Part shown: positions 1-7,887 of the stretch, one piece after another
Layout of the letters: each line of letters opens with the position of its first letter
Numbering within the stretch: the first letter of the stretch is position 1
DNA from: an uncultured Clostridium sp.
GTDB taxonomy: Bacteria > Bacillota > Clostridia > Clostridiales > Clostridiaceae
Reading direction: 5' to 3'
DNA length: 36,436 bases
NCBI GenBank assembly: GCA_900548455.1
Contig: URKQ01000033.1
Span: 1-36,436, forward strand
Program-made: the position numbers and the translations under genes
The notes under the pieces: generated by a model
What the model was told of the DNA's origin: nothing
The model's database searches: none
The model's input: the letters and a program-made list of their open reading frames with translations, nothing else

Positions 1-501
1 TCCATTTGATGGAATAGTAGTTGTGGTGCCTAGCAAATAACCTTGAATACCGTTTACTGTTGGTATACTTACAATTGATATTCCAGCAGTAATCATTCCA
101 TTACCTATAGCTAGAGTTATTGTTCCAGTTGTTCTATTAATAAGACGAACTCTTCCACCAGCTACTGGACTTACAATGGCAGAACCACTTAATTGACCTG
201 TTTTAAATACAGATGATGCTGGATATTGGTTAGTTGGTACATCAGAACCAACAGGTGGTAATAGTTGTATTTCAAAAGAATTATCTATATCAGTTCCAGT
301 TTGAGGATTTACAAACCATGAAATATAATAGTTACCTGCATTTGTAAATGTGAAAATACCAGTTACTGCGCTATAACTAACATTAGAATCTACATTGGGA
401 TTAATTGTAGTAGTACCAAACAAAACAGCAGTGTTGGTAGCTATAGTTACTGCAGCTGAACTTGGATTAGATTTTATTAATTGATATCCGGTTAAAGCCA
501 T
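1..501 (-). CDS. Probable spore-surface protein with C1q/BclA-like jelly-roll domain (partial, C-terminus outside window)
   Basis: The frame is open from an ATG at 501 to the window edge (167 codons), so the C-terminus is missing. GAGGTT lies about six bases before the ATG. The protein starts MALTGYQLIKSN and is rich in Thr, Asn, Ser and Val. It carries the beta-strand pattern of C1q/TNF-like trimerising domains (VTGIFTFTNAGNYYISWFVN, about residues 49-68), as in the BclA C-terminal domain. No collagen-like Gly-X-X tract and no signal peptide are seen, which fits a protein assembled on spores from the mother-cell cytoplasm. The upstream sigma-K-like promoter (551-578) supports that. Family assignment comes from motif pattern only; a general surface adhesin is the alternative. 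Confidence 0.6.
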   Translation of the reverse strand, partial: MALTGYQLIKSNPSSAAVTIATNTAVLFGTTTINPNVDSNVSYSAVTGIFTFTNAGNYYISWFVNPQTGTDIDNSFEIQLLPPVGSDVPTNQYPASSVFKTGQLSGSAIVSPVAGGRVRLINRTTGTITLAIGNGMITAGISIVSIPTVNGIQGYLLGTTTTIPSNG

Positions 502-550
502 TATAACAACCTCACTTTTAAATTATACTATGGTAAACATAGTTATATTA

Positions 551-578
551 TATTTTATGATTTACAATTAAAATGGTG
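551..578 (-). promoter_or_regulatory. Sigma-K-like promoter of the partial jelly-roll gene
   Basis: Read on the minus strand, CACC (mACm -35 consensus) is followed, after 16 bases counted from its AC, by CATAAAATA, which fits the sigma-K -10 pattern CATAnnnTA. It lies between the upstream gene and the start at 501. The same arrangement with the same spacing precedes the neighbouring gene. Confidence 0.5.
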
Positions 579-595
579 AATAAATATTCGATTAA

Positions 596-1546
596 TTATA
601 TACTCACAATACGCATTGAAGTAGGCGTAGAAAAATTATTAAGATATAGATCTCCAGCATCAACATCACCATTTAATGGAGTAGAAGTATTTTTTAATGA
701 AAAAGAAATTTTTGGATGTAATTCTTCAGTAGTAACTTTATAAAGAGCGTGTCCGCTAAGAAAACCAGGGCTAGTGTTTGTACACGAAGAACTATAAATA
801 GGTGTTGAATTGTTTTTAATTAAGGATAATTGAACTTCATTTGTAGCTACAGTTCCAGAGTAGTTTATCCACCAGTCAAAAACATATAATCCAGGACGTG
901 AAATAGAAAGTTCACCGGTACCTCTATTTAATTCAATTTCCTTAGCAGAATTTACACTATTGAAAGGGACAATACAATCAAAAGGAACTACTCTATTTGT
1001 TTGTATACTGTCATTGTCTACAAAAGCTACAATGTATGGTGAATAGCATTTATAATTAGCAAATTTTAATTCTAAGAATGGCAGACACTTTGATCTGCTA
1101 CTAGCCAAAAAAATAGATGAAAATTCATTAGTTGAAATAATTTGAAAACCGTTTTTAAAGCACAAAAAATTGTCTTTAGTTAATATGTTTTTAATATCAA
1201 AAACTAAATAATTTTTATTTTTATAACCTAAAATGTTTAAAGGTAATGATTTTGGTTTTGTATTCCAAGTAACATTGGTACAACTATAATTTTCAGTGTT
1301 TTTGTATAACATTAAGTCTTCCGGCTTAACACTATATTGAAGCATATTAAAATATACCTTAGCTTCTATAAGCTCAAAGAATTGTAAATAGTAAAATAAG
1401 TACTGTGGAAATTTAAAAAGAGTAATGCATATTGCTTCCTTATTATAGGATTGTACTCCTAGTTCCCAAAGATTATAGAAATTAGTATAGGGATTATATC
1501 TATATATACTTGTATCAGAAGTGATAGGAAATTTTATGGTTTTCAT
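596..1546 (-). CDS. DNRLRE-domain protein with C-terminal C1q-like domain, probable spore-surface protein
   Basis: The product is 316 aa, starting MKTIKFPITSD. The ATG at 1546 is chosen because GGAGGG sits seven bases before it; the frame extends eight codons further without a better site. Residues about 1-170 resemble a DNRLRE module: an early TSDTSIYRY segment, then VTWNTKP near residue 100 and a following beta-rich stretch ending LPFLELKFAN. The last ~130 residues form a C1q/BclA-like jelly roll (GTGELSISRPGLYVFDWWIN). No signal peptide is visible. The gene is divergent from yfmR and followed after 94 bp by a second jelly-roll gene. With the sigma-K-like promoter this suggests a coat or exosporium protein. 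The DNRLRE call is moderately sure; the role is inferred. Confidence 0.65.
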   Translation of the reverse strand: MKTIKFPITSDTSIYRYNPYTNFYNLWELGVQSYNKEAICITLFKFPQYLFYYLQFFELIEAKVYFNMLQYSVKPEDLMLYKNTENYSCTNVTWNTKPKSLPLNILGYKNKNYLVFDIKNILTKDNFLCFKNGFQIISTNEFSSIFLASSRSKCLPFLELKFANYKCYSPYIVAFVDNDSIQTNRVVPFDCIVPFNSVNSAKEIELNRGTGELSISRPGLYVFDWWINYSGTVATNEVQLSLIKNNSTPIYSSSCTNTSPGFLSGHALYKVTTEELHPKISFSLKNTSTPLNGDVDAGDLYLNNFSTPTSMRIVSI

Positions 1547-1586
1547 GATTTTTCCCTCCAAAGATAACAAAAAACATCATAATAAA

Positions 1587-1614
1587 TATTCTATGCTATA
1601 AAATTTGAAGTGTT
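1587..1614 (-). promoter_or_regulatory. Sigma-K-like promoter of the DNRLRE/C1q gene
   Basis: On the minus strand AACA (mACm) is followed 16 bases after its AC by GCATAGAATA, a full match to gCATAnnnTA. The predicted start site lies about 35 bases before the ATG at 1546. Confidence 0.55.
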
Positions 1615-1822
1615 AATCATTTGTGTTTGCAAGATTGGATTAATAGAAGTCTTTTTATATAAGTTCCAATAAAGATTGTTCATTTTTTAATTCTATAATT
1701 TTTATTAAATATATGCTATATTGGATATGCCGAGGAGCTTATATAATAATCTTAAACTATATATAAATATAATTTTCAATTGTATTTATTATAAACATTA
1801 GATAAGAAATTGAGGGGAAAAT

Positions 1823-3736
1823 ATGAATTTAATTACATTAGAAAATATAAGTAAAAGTTATACTGAAAAAAGTCTTTTAAAAGAAATAACGTTAAATATT
1901 ACAGATGAAGATAAGGTTGGAATTATAGGTGTTAATGGTGCTGGAAAGTCAACACTTCTGAAGATAATTGCAGGGGTAGAAGAGATTGATAGCGGAAATA
2001 TAACAAAAATGAATGGACTTAAAATATCCTATCTTCCACAACATATAGAATATAATGATGATGAAACAGTATTAGAACATGTGTTTAATAGTTCTAGTGA
2101 AGTAATGAAAGTTATAAAGGAATATGAAAACACTTTAAATGCTTTGAAGTTAAATGAAAGTAGTGAAGAATTACAAGGTAGATTATATAGATTATCTAGT
2201 AAAATTGATGCTCTTAATGGATGGCAAATAGAAAGTGAAGCAAAATCTATTTTAAATAAACTTGGAATTGACGATTTTCAAGCGAAGATGGGTAATTTAT
2301 CTGGAGGTCAACGAAAGAGAGTTGCATTATGTAATATTTTAATTAATCCGTCCCATTTACTTATTTTAGATGAGCCTACAAATCATATGGACAATGAAAT
2401 AATTGATTATATGGAGGAATTAATTAATAAGCGAAAAGGTGGAGTTATAATGATAACTCACGATAGATATTTCTTAGATAGGATTACTAATAAAATTTTA
2501 GAAGTTGATAAAGGTTCGTTATATGCTTATGATGGAAATTATTCAACTTTTTTAGAGAAGAAAGCTGAGAGAATGCAAGAGTTAGAAGCAAAGGAATCAA
2601 AAAGATTAAACCTTTATAGGAAAGAACTAGCGTGGATAAAGAGGGGAGCTAAAGCTAGAAGTACAAAGCAAAAAGCTCGAATAGATAGATTTAATGAATT
2701 AAAAGATACTAGTTATAGTTCTAGTGAAGACAAACTGGAATTAAATACTGCTTCTTCAAGGTTAGGGAAAAAGGTTTATGAAGTTGAAAATATTTCTAAA
2801 GCCTTTGGAGATAAAATAATAGTTAAAGATTTTAATCATATTTTTACTAAGGAAGAAAGAGTTGGAATAATAGGCGATAATGGTGTTGGTAAATCGACAT
2901 TACTCAATATAATAAGTGGTAGGATTAAGCCAGATAGTGGTGACATAATTAAAGGAGAAACAGTAAAACTTGGATACTTTACTCAAGAAAATGGAGAGCT
3001 AGATGAGAATAAAAGGGTACTGGAGTATATAAAAGATATTGCAGAGCACGTAACTACAAGTGATGGTACTAAAATCACAGCATCTCAAATGTTAGAAAAC
3101 TTCTTATTTGAAGGGCCTATTCAACATAGCTATATATCTAAGTTATCAGGGGGAGAAAAGAGAAGACTCTATTTGTTGAAAATTCTAATGGAAGCTCCTA
3201 ATGTTTTGTTCCTCGATGAGCCAACAAATGATTTAGATATTCAGACGTTAACTATACTAGAAGATTATTTAGATAATTTTAATGGAACAGTAATTGCTAT
3301 TTCTCATGATAGATATTTTTTAGACAGAATTTCTAATAGGATTTTTAGTTTTGAAGGCAGGGGCAAGATAGTATCTCATGTTGGAAATTATTCTGAATAT
3401 AAAGAGTATAAAGCTTTAATGCTAAAAGATATTATAGAAGAAGAAAAAGTTAAGAAGGACGATAACAAAGTAAAAAAAGAGAAACAGCAAAAACTTAAAT
3501 TTACATACAAGGAACAAAAGGAATTTGAAACAATTGATGAAGATATAGCAAACAAGGAAAACTTTTTGGAAGAGATTGAAAAAAAGATAAATACTTGTGG
3601 AAGTGATTTTGTTAAACTACAAGAATTATTTAGTGAAAAGGAAAAAGCAGAAGGTGAGCTTGAACTTTTATTAGAAAGATGGGAATATTTAAATGAACTA
3701 AACGAAAAAATTCTAGCACAAAAGCAAGGGATTTAA
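1823..3736 (+). CDS. yfmR: ABC-F family ATPase YfmR (Uup-like ribosome-associated factor)
   Basis: This 637-aa cytoplasmic protein has two ABC ATPase domains and no membrane segment, the ABC-F layout. Domain 1 has Walker A GVNGAGKST (36-44), signature LSGGQRKR and Walker B LLILDEPTNH. Domain 2 has GDNGVGKST, LSGGEKRR and VLFLDEPTND. The linker contains ELAWIKRGAKARSTKQKAR, characteristic of the Uup/YfmR branch, and the last ~85 residues are a charged coiled coil like the Uup C-terminal arm. Length and sequence follow B. subtilis YfmR closely. Members of this branch act on the ribosome, and YfmR has been linked to relief of stalling together with EF-P. GAGGGGAAAAT precedes the ATG. The gene stands alone; a dispersed repeat follows it. 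Confidence 0.9.
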   Translation: MNLITLENISKSYTEKSLLKEITLNITDEDKVGIIGVNGAGKSTLLKIIAGVEEIDSGNITKMNGLKISYLPQHIEYNDDETVLEHVFNSSSEVMKVIKEYENTLNALKLNESSEELQGRLYRLSSKIDALNGWQIESEAKSILNKLGIDDFQAKMGNLSGGQRKRVALCNILINPSHLLILDEPTNHMDNEIIDYMEELINKRKGGVIMITHDRYFLDRITNKILEVDKGSLYAYDGNYSTFLEKKAERMQELEAKESKRLNLYRKELAWIKRGAKARSTKQKARIDRFNELKDTSYSSSEDKLELNTASSRLGKKVYEVENISKAFGDKIIVKDFNHIFTKEERVGIIGDNGVGKSTLLNIISGRIKPDSGDIIKGETVKLGYFTQENGELDENKRVLEYIKDIAEHVTTSDGTKITASQMLENFLFEGPIQHSYISKLSGGEKRRLYLLKILMEAPNVLFLDEPTNDLDIQTLTILEDYLDNFNGTVIAISHDRYFLDRISNRIFSFEGRGKIVSHVGNYSEYKEYKALMLKDIIEEEKVKKDDNKVKKEKQQKLKFTYKEQKEFETIDEDIANKENFLEEIEKKINTCGSDFVKLQELFSEKEKAEGELELLLERWEYLNELNEKILAQKQGI

Positions 3737-3755
3737 TAGTTACCACTTAAAGCTT

Positions 3756-3795
3756 GGCTCTGTAGTAAAATACAGTGATATAAATTTATACAGAG
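3756..3795 (+). repeat. Dispersed GGCTCTGTA repeat, copy A
   Basis: GGCTCTGTAGTAAAATACAG begins 20 bases after the yfmR stop. The copy ends in TACAGAG (3789-3795), the reverse complement of CTCTGTA (3758-3764), so its ends are inverted. The following AGTGATA is shared with copy D at 23519, giving about 20 bases in common with one mismatch. Confidence 0.6.
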
Positions 3796-3821
3796 ACTAA
3801 AACTTATCATAGGAGTATAAA

Positions 3822-6116
3822 GTGACTATGGGAAATATTAGGATATCGGTTAGAAACTTAATCGAATTTATTTATAGACAAGGAGATATAGATGACAGGG
3901 TTGGATCATTTTCAGTAGCACAAGAAGGCACAAGATTACACAAGATGATTCAAAAGGAAATTAAAGAAAAATATGATAAAAATACTACAGAGAGTTTTTA
4001 TAGTGAAGTATTTTTGTCTACAAATACTATGTGTGAAAATATAAATATTACTCTTGAGGGAAGAGCTGATGGTTTAATTATCTCATGCAATGAGGATGGA
4101 ATAGAAACTGCCGCAAGAATAATAGAGATTAAAAGTACTGTGAAAGATAGTTTAATGGAAGAAGAGGAAAATTTCCTTCACTGGGCTCAAGCTAAACTTT
4201 ATGGACATATATATTGCACTGAGAAGGATATTGATGAAATAGATTTAGATCTTATATATTGCCATAGAGAAAGTTTAAAATCAAAGACTTTTACAAAACA
4301 TTTCAAAAGAAATGAGCTGGAGGAATTTTTTCAAACGGTTATAACTAGATATATAACATGGATTGAGCTACAAAGTCATTGGTTAAAGATGAGAAATCCC
4401 TCTATAGAAGAATTGGTATTTCCCTTTCCTTCCTATAGAAAGGGACAAAGAAACCTAGCAGTTAACGTATATAGAACTATAAAAGAAGGAAAAGTTATGT
4501 ATATTGAAGCTCCTACGGGAACAGGAAAGACAATTTCAACTTTATTTCCTGCTATTAAATCATTAAGCTTATATCCTGAAAGTAAGATAATATACTTAAC
4601 AGCTAAAAATATAACTAAAGGCGTAGTAGAAGAGACAATTGAAGTTTTAAAGAAAAATAATTTACATCTTCGCACATTGACAATAACAGCTAAGGATAAA
4701 ATATGCTTTTTAGATGAACGGTCTTGTAATGCTGAGGATTGCATTTACGCTAAAGGCCATTTTGATAGAGTTAATGATGCTATAATAGATATACTTAATA
4801 ATCATGAGGATTTAACAGAAAATATTATAAGTCAGTATAGTGAAAAGCATAGAGTATGTCCTTTTGAATTATCTCTGGATTTAATTGAGTGGAGTGATTT
4901 GATCTTGTGTGATTATAATTACTTTTTTGATCCAAAAGCCATGATAAAAAGGCTTGAGTTTGATACTATGAAGTATATTTTTCTAGTGGATGAAGCTCAT
5001 AATTTAGTTGAGAGAAGTAGGTCTATGTACTCAGCTGAAATGAACTCTAATATATTAAAAAAGGCAAAAACATCTATAGGTAAAAAAGATAAAAAACTTA
5101 TAAAGCATATCAACAAACTATTAAAGTATATTAAAGAATATATGAATGAAGATAAAAAAGAAGTTATTATAGGGGAAGGTCCAGAAAGTTTTTTGATGTC
5201 ACTGCGTTTATTTGTATTAGAGTGTGAAAGATATTTAAAAGAGAATATAGGTCATGAAATTGAAGAAGATTTTCTTGAATTGTATTTTAATTGTTTAGAT
5301 TTAATTAGAATAGGTGAGTTTTATTCTGATGATTTTGTTTTTTATGCTAAAAAAGAAAATGAAGAAGAAGTTATAAAGATATTTTGTTTAAATCCAAGTA
5401 GTATGATTGAAAAATGTATAAAAGATAATATCAGTACTATATTTTTTTCTGCAACACTATCTCCAATGGGGTATTATAAAAAATTATTAGGAAATGGACA
5501 AAATGAGTATAGTATGAGATTGGATTCTCCATTTCCACCTGAAAACAGAAAATTAATTGTAAAAGAAGATATTGATACTAGGTATAAGTATAGGAAATAC
5601 AGTTATGAGAAAGTTGTTTCGTATATTCACAAGTATACTAAAGAAAATGAAGGGAATTTTTTAGTTTTTTTTCCTTCCTTTGATTATATGGATAAGATAT
5701 ATGAGATGTATTGTGATTTATATTCTGAACAAAATATAATGATTCAACAAAGAGATATGATGGAAAGAGAGAAAATAGATTATTTAGGAAGATTCGAAAT
5801 GGAAGGAATTAAGACAATAGGCTTTGCTGTTTTAGGAGGGGCATTTTCAGAGGGTATAGACCTTTGGGGAAATAAATTAAAAGGAGCAATTATAATAGGT
5901 GTTGGATTACCTAAAGTATCTTTTGAAAATAATCTGATAGAAAATTATTTTACTGAAATCGGCGAAAATGGATTTTATTACTCATATACGTTTCCAGGCA
6001 TTAACAAAGTGATTCAAGCAATGGGAAGAGTCATCAGACGAGAAGATGATAAAGGAGTAATAATTTTAATGGATAAACGATATGGTGATAACTTATATAG
6101 AAAATTAATCCCTTAG
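3822..6116 (+). CDS. DinG/XPD-like Fe-S helicase with N-terminal RecB-type (PD-(D/E)XK) nuclease domain
   Basis: The product is 764 aa. GTG at 3822 is preferred because AGGAG ends six bases before it; ATG at 3828 is possible. Residues ~35-145 carry a complete RecB/Cas4-type nuclease signature: GTRLH (His40), GRADG (Asp83), EIK (102-104) and QAKLY (Gln123-Tyr127). A superfamily 2 helicase follows: YRKGQ (205-209), Walker A APTGTGKT (230-237), DEAH in LVDEAHNLV, a C-terminal SEGIDLWG motif and QAMGRVIRR. Cys295, 302, 307 and 346 lie where XPD and DinG bind a [4Fe-4S] cluster. The likely role is 5'-3' unwinding and cleavage of DNA in repair or replication-fork rescue; the substrate is not known. 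The stop overlaps a dispersed repeat and a terminator follows. Confidence 0.85.
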   Translation: MTMGNIRISVRNLIEFIYRQGDIDDRVGSFSVAQEGTRLHKMIQKEIKEKYDKNTTESFYSEVFLSTNTMCENINITLEGRADGLIISCNEDGIETAARIIEIKSTVKDSLMEEEENFLHWAQAKLYGHIYCTEKDIDEIDLDLIYCHRESLKSKTFTKHFKRNELEEFFQTVITRYITWIELQSHWLKMRNPSIEELVFPFPSYRKGQRNLAVNVYRTIKEGKVMYIEAPTGTGKTISTLFPAIKSLSLYPESKIIYLTAKNITKGVVEETIEVLKKNNLHLRTLTITAKDKICFLDERSCNAEDCIYAKGHFDRVNDAIIDILNNHEDLTENIISQYSEKHRVCPFELSLDLIEWSDLILCDYNYFFDPKAMIKRLEFDTMKYIFLVDEAHNLVERSRSMYSAEMNSNILKKAKTSIGKKDKKLIKHINKLLKYIKEYMNEDKKEVIIGEGPESFLMSLRLFVLECERYLKENIGHEIEEDFLELYFNCLDLIRIGEFYSDDFVFYAKKENEEEVIKIFCLNPSSMIEKCIKDNISTIFFSATLSPMGYYKKLLGNGQNEYSMRLDSPFPPENRKLIVKEDIDTRYKYRKYSYEKVVSYIHKYTKENEGNFLVFFPSFDYMDKIYEMYCDLYSEQNIMIQQRDMMEREKIDYLGRFEMEGIKTIGFAVLGGAFSEGIDLWGNKLKGAIIIGVGLPKVSFENNLIENYFTEIGENGFYYSYTFPGINKVIQAMGRVIRREDDKGVIILMDKRYGDNLYRKLIP

Positions 6117-6139
6117 GATCTGTAGTAAAAGACAGAGCC
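6116..6139 (+). repeat. Dispersed GGCTCTGTA repeat, copy B
   Basis: GGATCTGTAGTAAAAGACAG runs on into AGCC, so the ends pair (CTGT with ACAG, GG with CC). It begins at the last base of the helicase stop codon. Confidence 0.55.
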
Positions 6140-6145
6140 TTATTT

Positions 6146-6177
6146 AAAAAGACAGATTTAAAACATCTGTCTTTTTT
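6146..6177 (+). terminator. Intrinsic terminator after the helicase gene
   Basis: GACAGAT (6151-6157) pairs with ATCTGTC (6165-6171) across a seven-base loop, followed by six T. Flanking A and T runs extend the stem. Confidence 0.85.
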
Positions 6178-6421
6178 GTGCAATAAAATAATAAAATATA
6201 GTTAAATTATGTAGTTAAAGAAAGAACTGCGTTTTAAAATATGAAAATTTCAACAAGAAAAAATAGTTTTCAATTAAAAATGATGTATGTTGGTAAAAAA
6301 AGACGAAGAAAAAGTAATGAAAAAAATGTAAATAAATGGTAAGATATTTAAGAACTAATGGTGAAACATTACAACAACTATTGTATGTTAGTAATACTCT
6401 TTTATGAAAGGAATGATTTTT

Positions 6422-7120
6422 ATGGATACAGAAGTTATTCAAAAGGAAGAAATAGATATAAAGGAGTTGTTATATCTATTAAAGAAGAAATTATGGCTTA
6501 TTTTATTAATAACTGCAATTGCATTTAGTGGAGGTTATTATCAAGCATCTAAAATGCAGGTATCATATAAGGCATCGGCAAAGGTTTTCGTTGGAAAAAG
6601 AGAAAATTTAGTTGACTATTACGATAAGATGGAAATGATGTATTATACAAGTTTTATGGATACTTTTAATGAAGTAATTAAACTTGACGATTTTATTTCA
6701 CAAACATTGGACAAGCATAAAATTAATGTTCCACTTAATGAAGTGAAAAATAAGTTAGGGTTTGAAGGTACAGAAAGTACACCTATATTTACTGTAACAT
6801 ATACAACATCAAAGTATGAGGGAGCTACAGAAGTTTTAACGGCAATTTGTGAAGAATTTATATATCAAGCAAAGAGTATTTTTCCTGATACTAAGCCTCA
6901 AATAATTGATACTGCAAAAGTTAGTACAATTTATCCTAACAAAACTAGAACAATAGCAATTTGGACATTAATAGGCTTAGTTCTATCAATTGGATTAGTG
7001 TTAGCTATGAATTTCCTAGATGATACTATTAAATCAAAGGAGAGATTAGAAAAAATAATACCTATTCCAGTTTTGGGTGAATTACCCAAACAAGAAAAGT
7101 TATATAGGGAGGGAAGAATA
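6422..7120 (+). CDS. YveK/Wzz-type chain-length determinant (BY-kinase adaptor), first gene of the RiPP-like cluster
   Basis: The product is 233 aa, starting MDTEVIQKEEIDIKELLYLL. ATG 6422 is chosen because AAAGGA sits nine bases upstream; the in-frame ATG at 6404 lacks a site. Two membrane segments (~24-40 and ~177-196) bracket an extracellular Wzz-type region. After the second comes the Pro-rich IPIPVLGELPK segment typical of polysaccharide co-polymerases. In Gram-positive bacteria this protein activates a separate tyrosine kinase, which is the next gene (the TAATG overlap shows translational coupling). No glycosyltransferase, flippase or polymerase gene lies nearby. Instead lasso-type RiPP genes follow, so the usual capsule role is uncertain here. 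Confidence 0.85.
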
Positions 7121-7122
7121 TA

Positions 7123-7878
7123 ATGCTTATATATTCAGATAAACCACAATCAATATCTGCTGAGACATATAAATCTATTAGAACAAATTTAAAGTATGTT
7201 GCACTAGATAACTCTATAAAGACAATTGCAATAACTAGCTCTGTACCAGGTGAAGGAAAATCGACTATAGTTGGGAATTTAGGGCTATGTTTGGGAGAGA
7301 GTGGAAATAGGGTTCTTATAATAGATTGTGATTTAAGAAAACCTAAAATTCATAGGAAATTTAAGTGCTCAAATAAGCTAGGATTGACAGATGTACTTAT
7401 CAATAACGATAAACTAGGGGAGGCTTTATATGAATATAATTCCAGGGTAACTATATTGCCAGCGGGGTCTGTACCTCCTAATCCAGCGGAAATACTCGGC
7501 TCAAAGACTTTTGAAAGATTTTTAAGAAATGTATCAATTGACTACGATTATGTTTTATTAGATACGCCACCTTTACTAGCAGTAACTGATGGAAGATTAA
7601 TTGCAGCTAAGACTGATGGAACTATACTAGTTGTAAGGTATGGAAAGACAAAGGAAAAGCTTGTAGTAAGAGCTTATAGAGAATTAGAATTAGTTAAAGC
7701 AAGTGTTATTGGTTCTATAATGAATGGATGTGACATTAAATCAAAGGATCATTATTACAGTTATTATGGAAAAAGAAATAAATTTTCTAGAAAAAAACAT
7801 AAAGGTAATACTAATAAGATTATTGAAGTAGATGTTGAAAGTAAAGATTTAGATACAGTAAAGAGCAAAGCTAATTAA
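7123..7878 (+). CDS. CpsD/CapB-type bacterial tyrosine kinase (BY-kinase)
   Basis: This 251-aa P-loop protein has Walker A PGEGKST (42-48), Walker A' IDCDLRKP (67-74) and Walker B VLLDTPP (144-150), the three BY-kinase motifs. A short Tyr cluster (YYSYY, 211-215) in the basic C-terminal tail is the probable autophosphorylation site. GGGAGGG lies in the end of the preceding gene, whose stop overlaps this ATG. With the preceding membrane adaptor it should form the two-part kinase of exopolysaccharide loci. No typical sugar-polymer genes follow, so the substrate is open; the downstream RiPP-like genes, or a polymer locus outside the window, are possible targets. Confidence 0.85.
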   Translation: MLIYSDKPQSISAETYKSIRTNLKYVALDNSIKTIAITSSVPGEGKSTIVGNLGLCLGESGNRVLIIDCDLRKPKIHRKFKCSNKLGLTDVLINNDKLGEALYEYNSRVTILPAGSVPPNPAEILGSKTFERFLRNVSIDYDYVLLDTPPLLAVTDGRLIAAKTDGTILVVRYGKTKEKLVVRAYRELELVKASVIGSIMNGCDIKSKDHYYSYYGKRNKFSRKKHKGNTNKIIEVDVESKDLDTVKSKAN

Positions 7879-7887
7879 GGTGATAGC

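Noticed and set aside
3756..3795. Insertion-sequence end of the IS6 type (GGCTCTGT resembles such termini)
   Set aside because: No transposase or second end at a suitable distance; kept only as one possible origin of the dispersed repeat.
6241..6342. 33-aa strongly basic open frame before the chain-length determinant
   Set aside because: No ribosome binding site and a biased AT-rich composition; a chance frame is more likely.
6422..7878. A full capsule or exopolysaccharide locus
   Set aside because: No glycosyltransferase, flippase or sugar-nucleotide gene is adjacent, and the single O-antigen ligase is 27 kb away.
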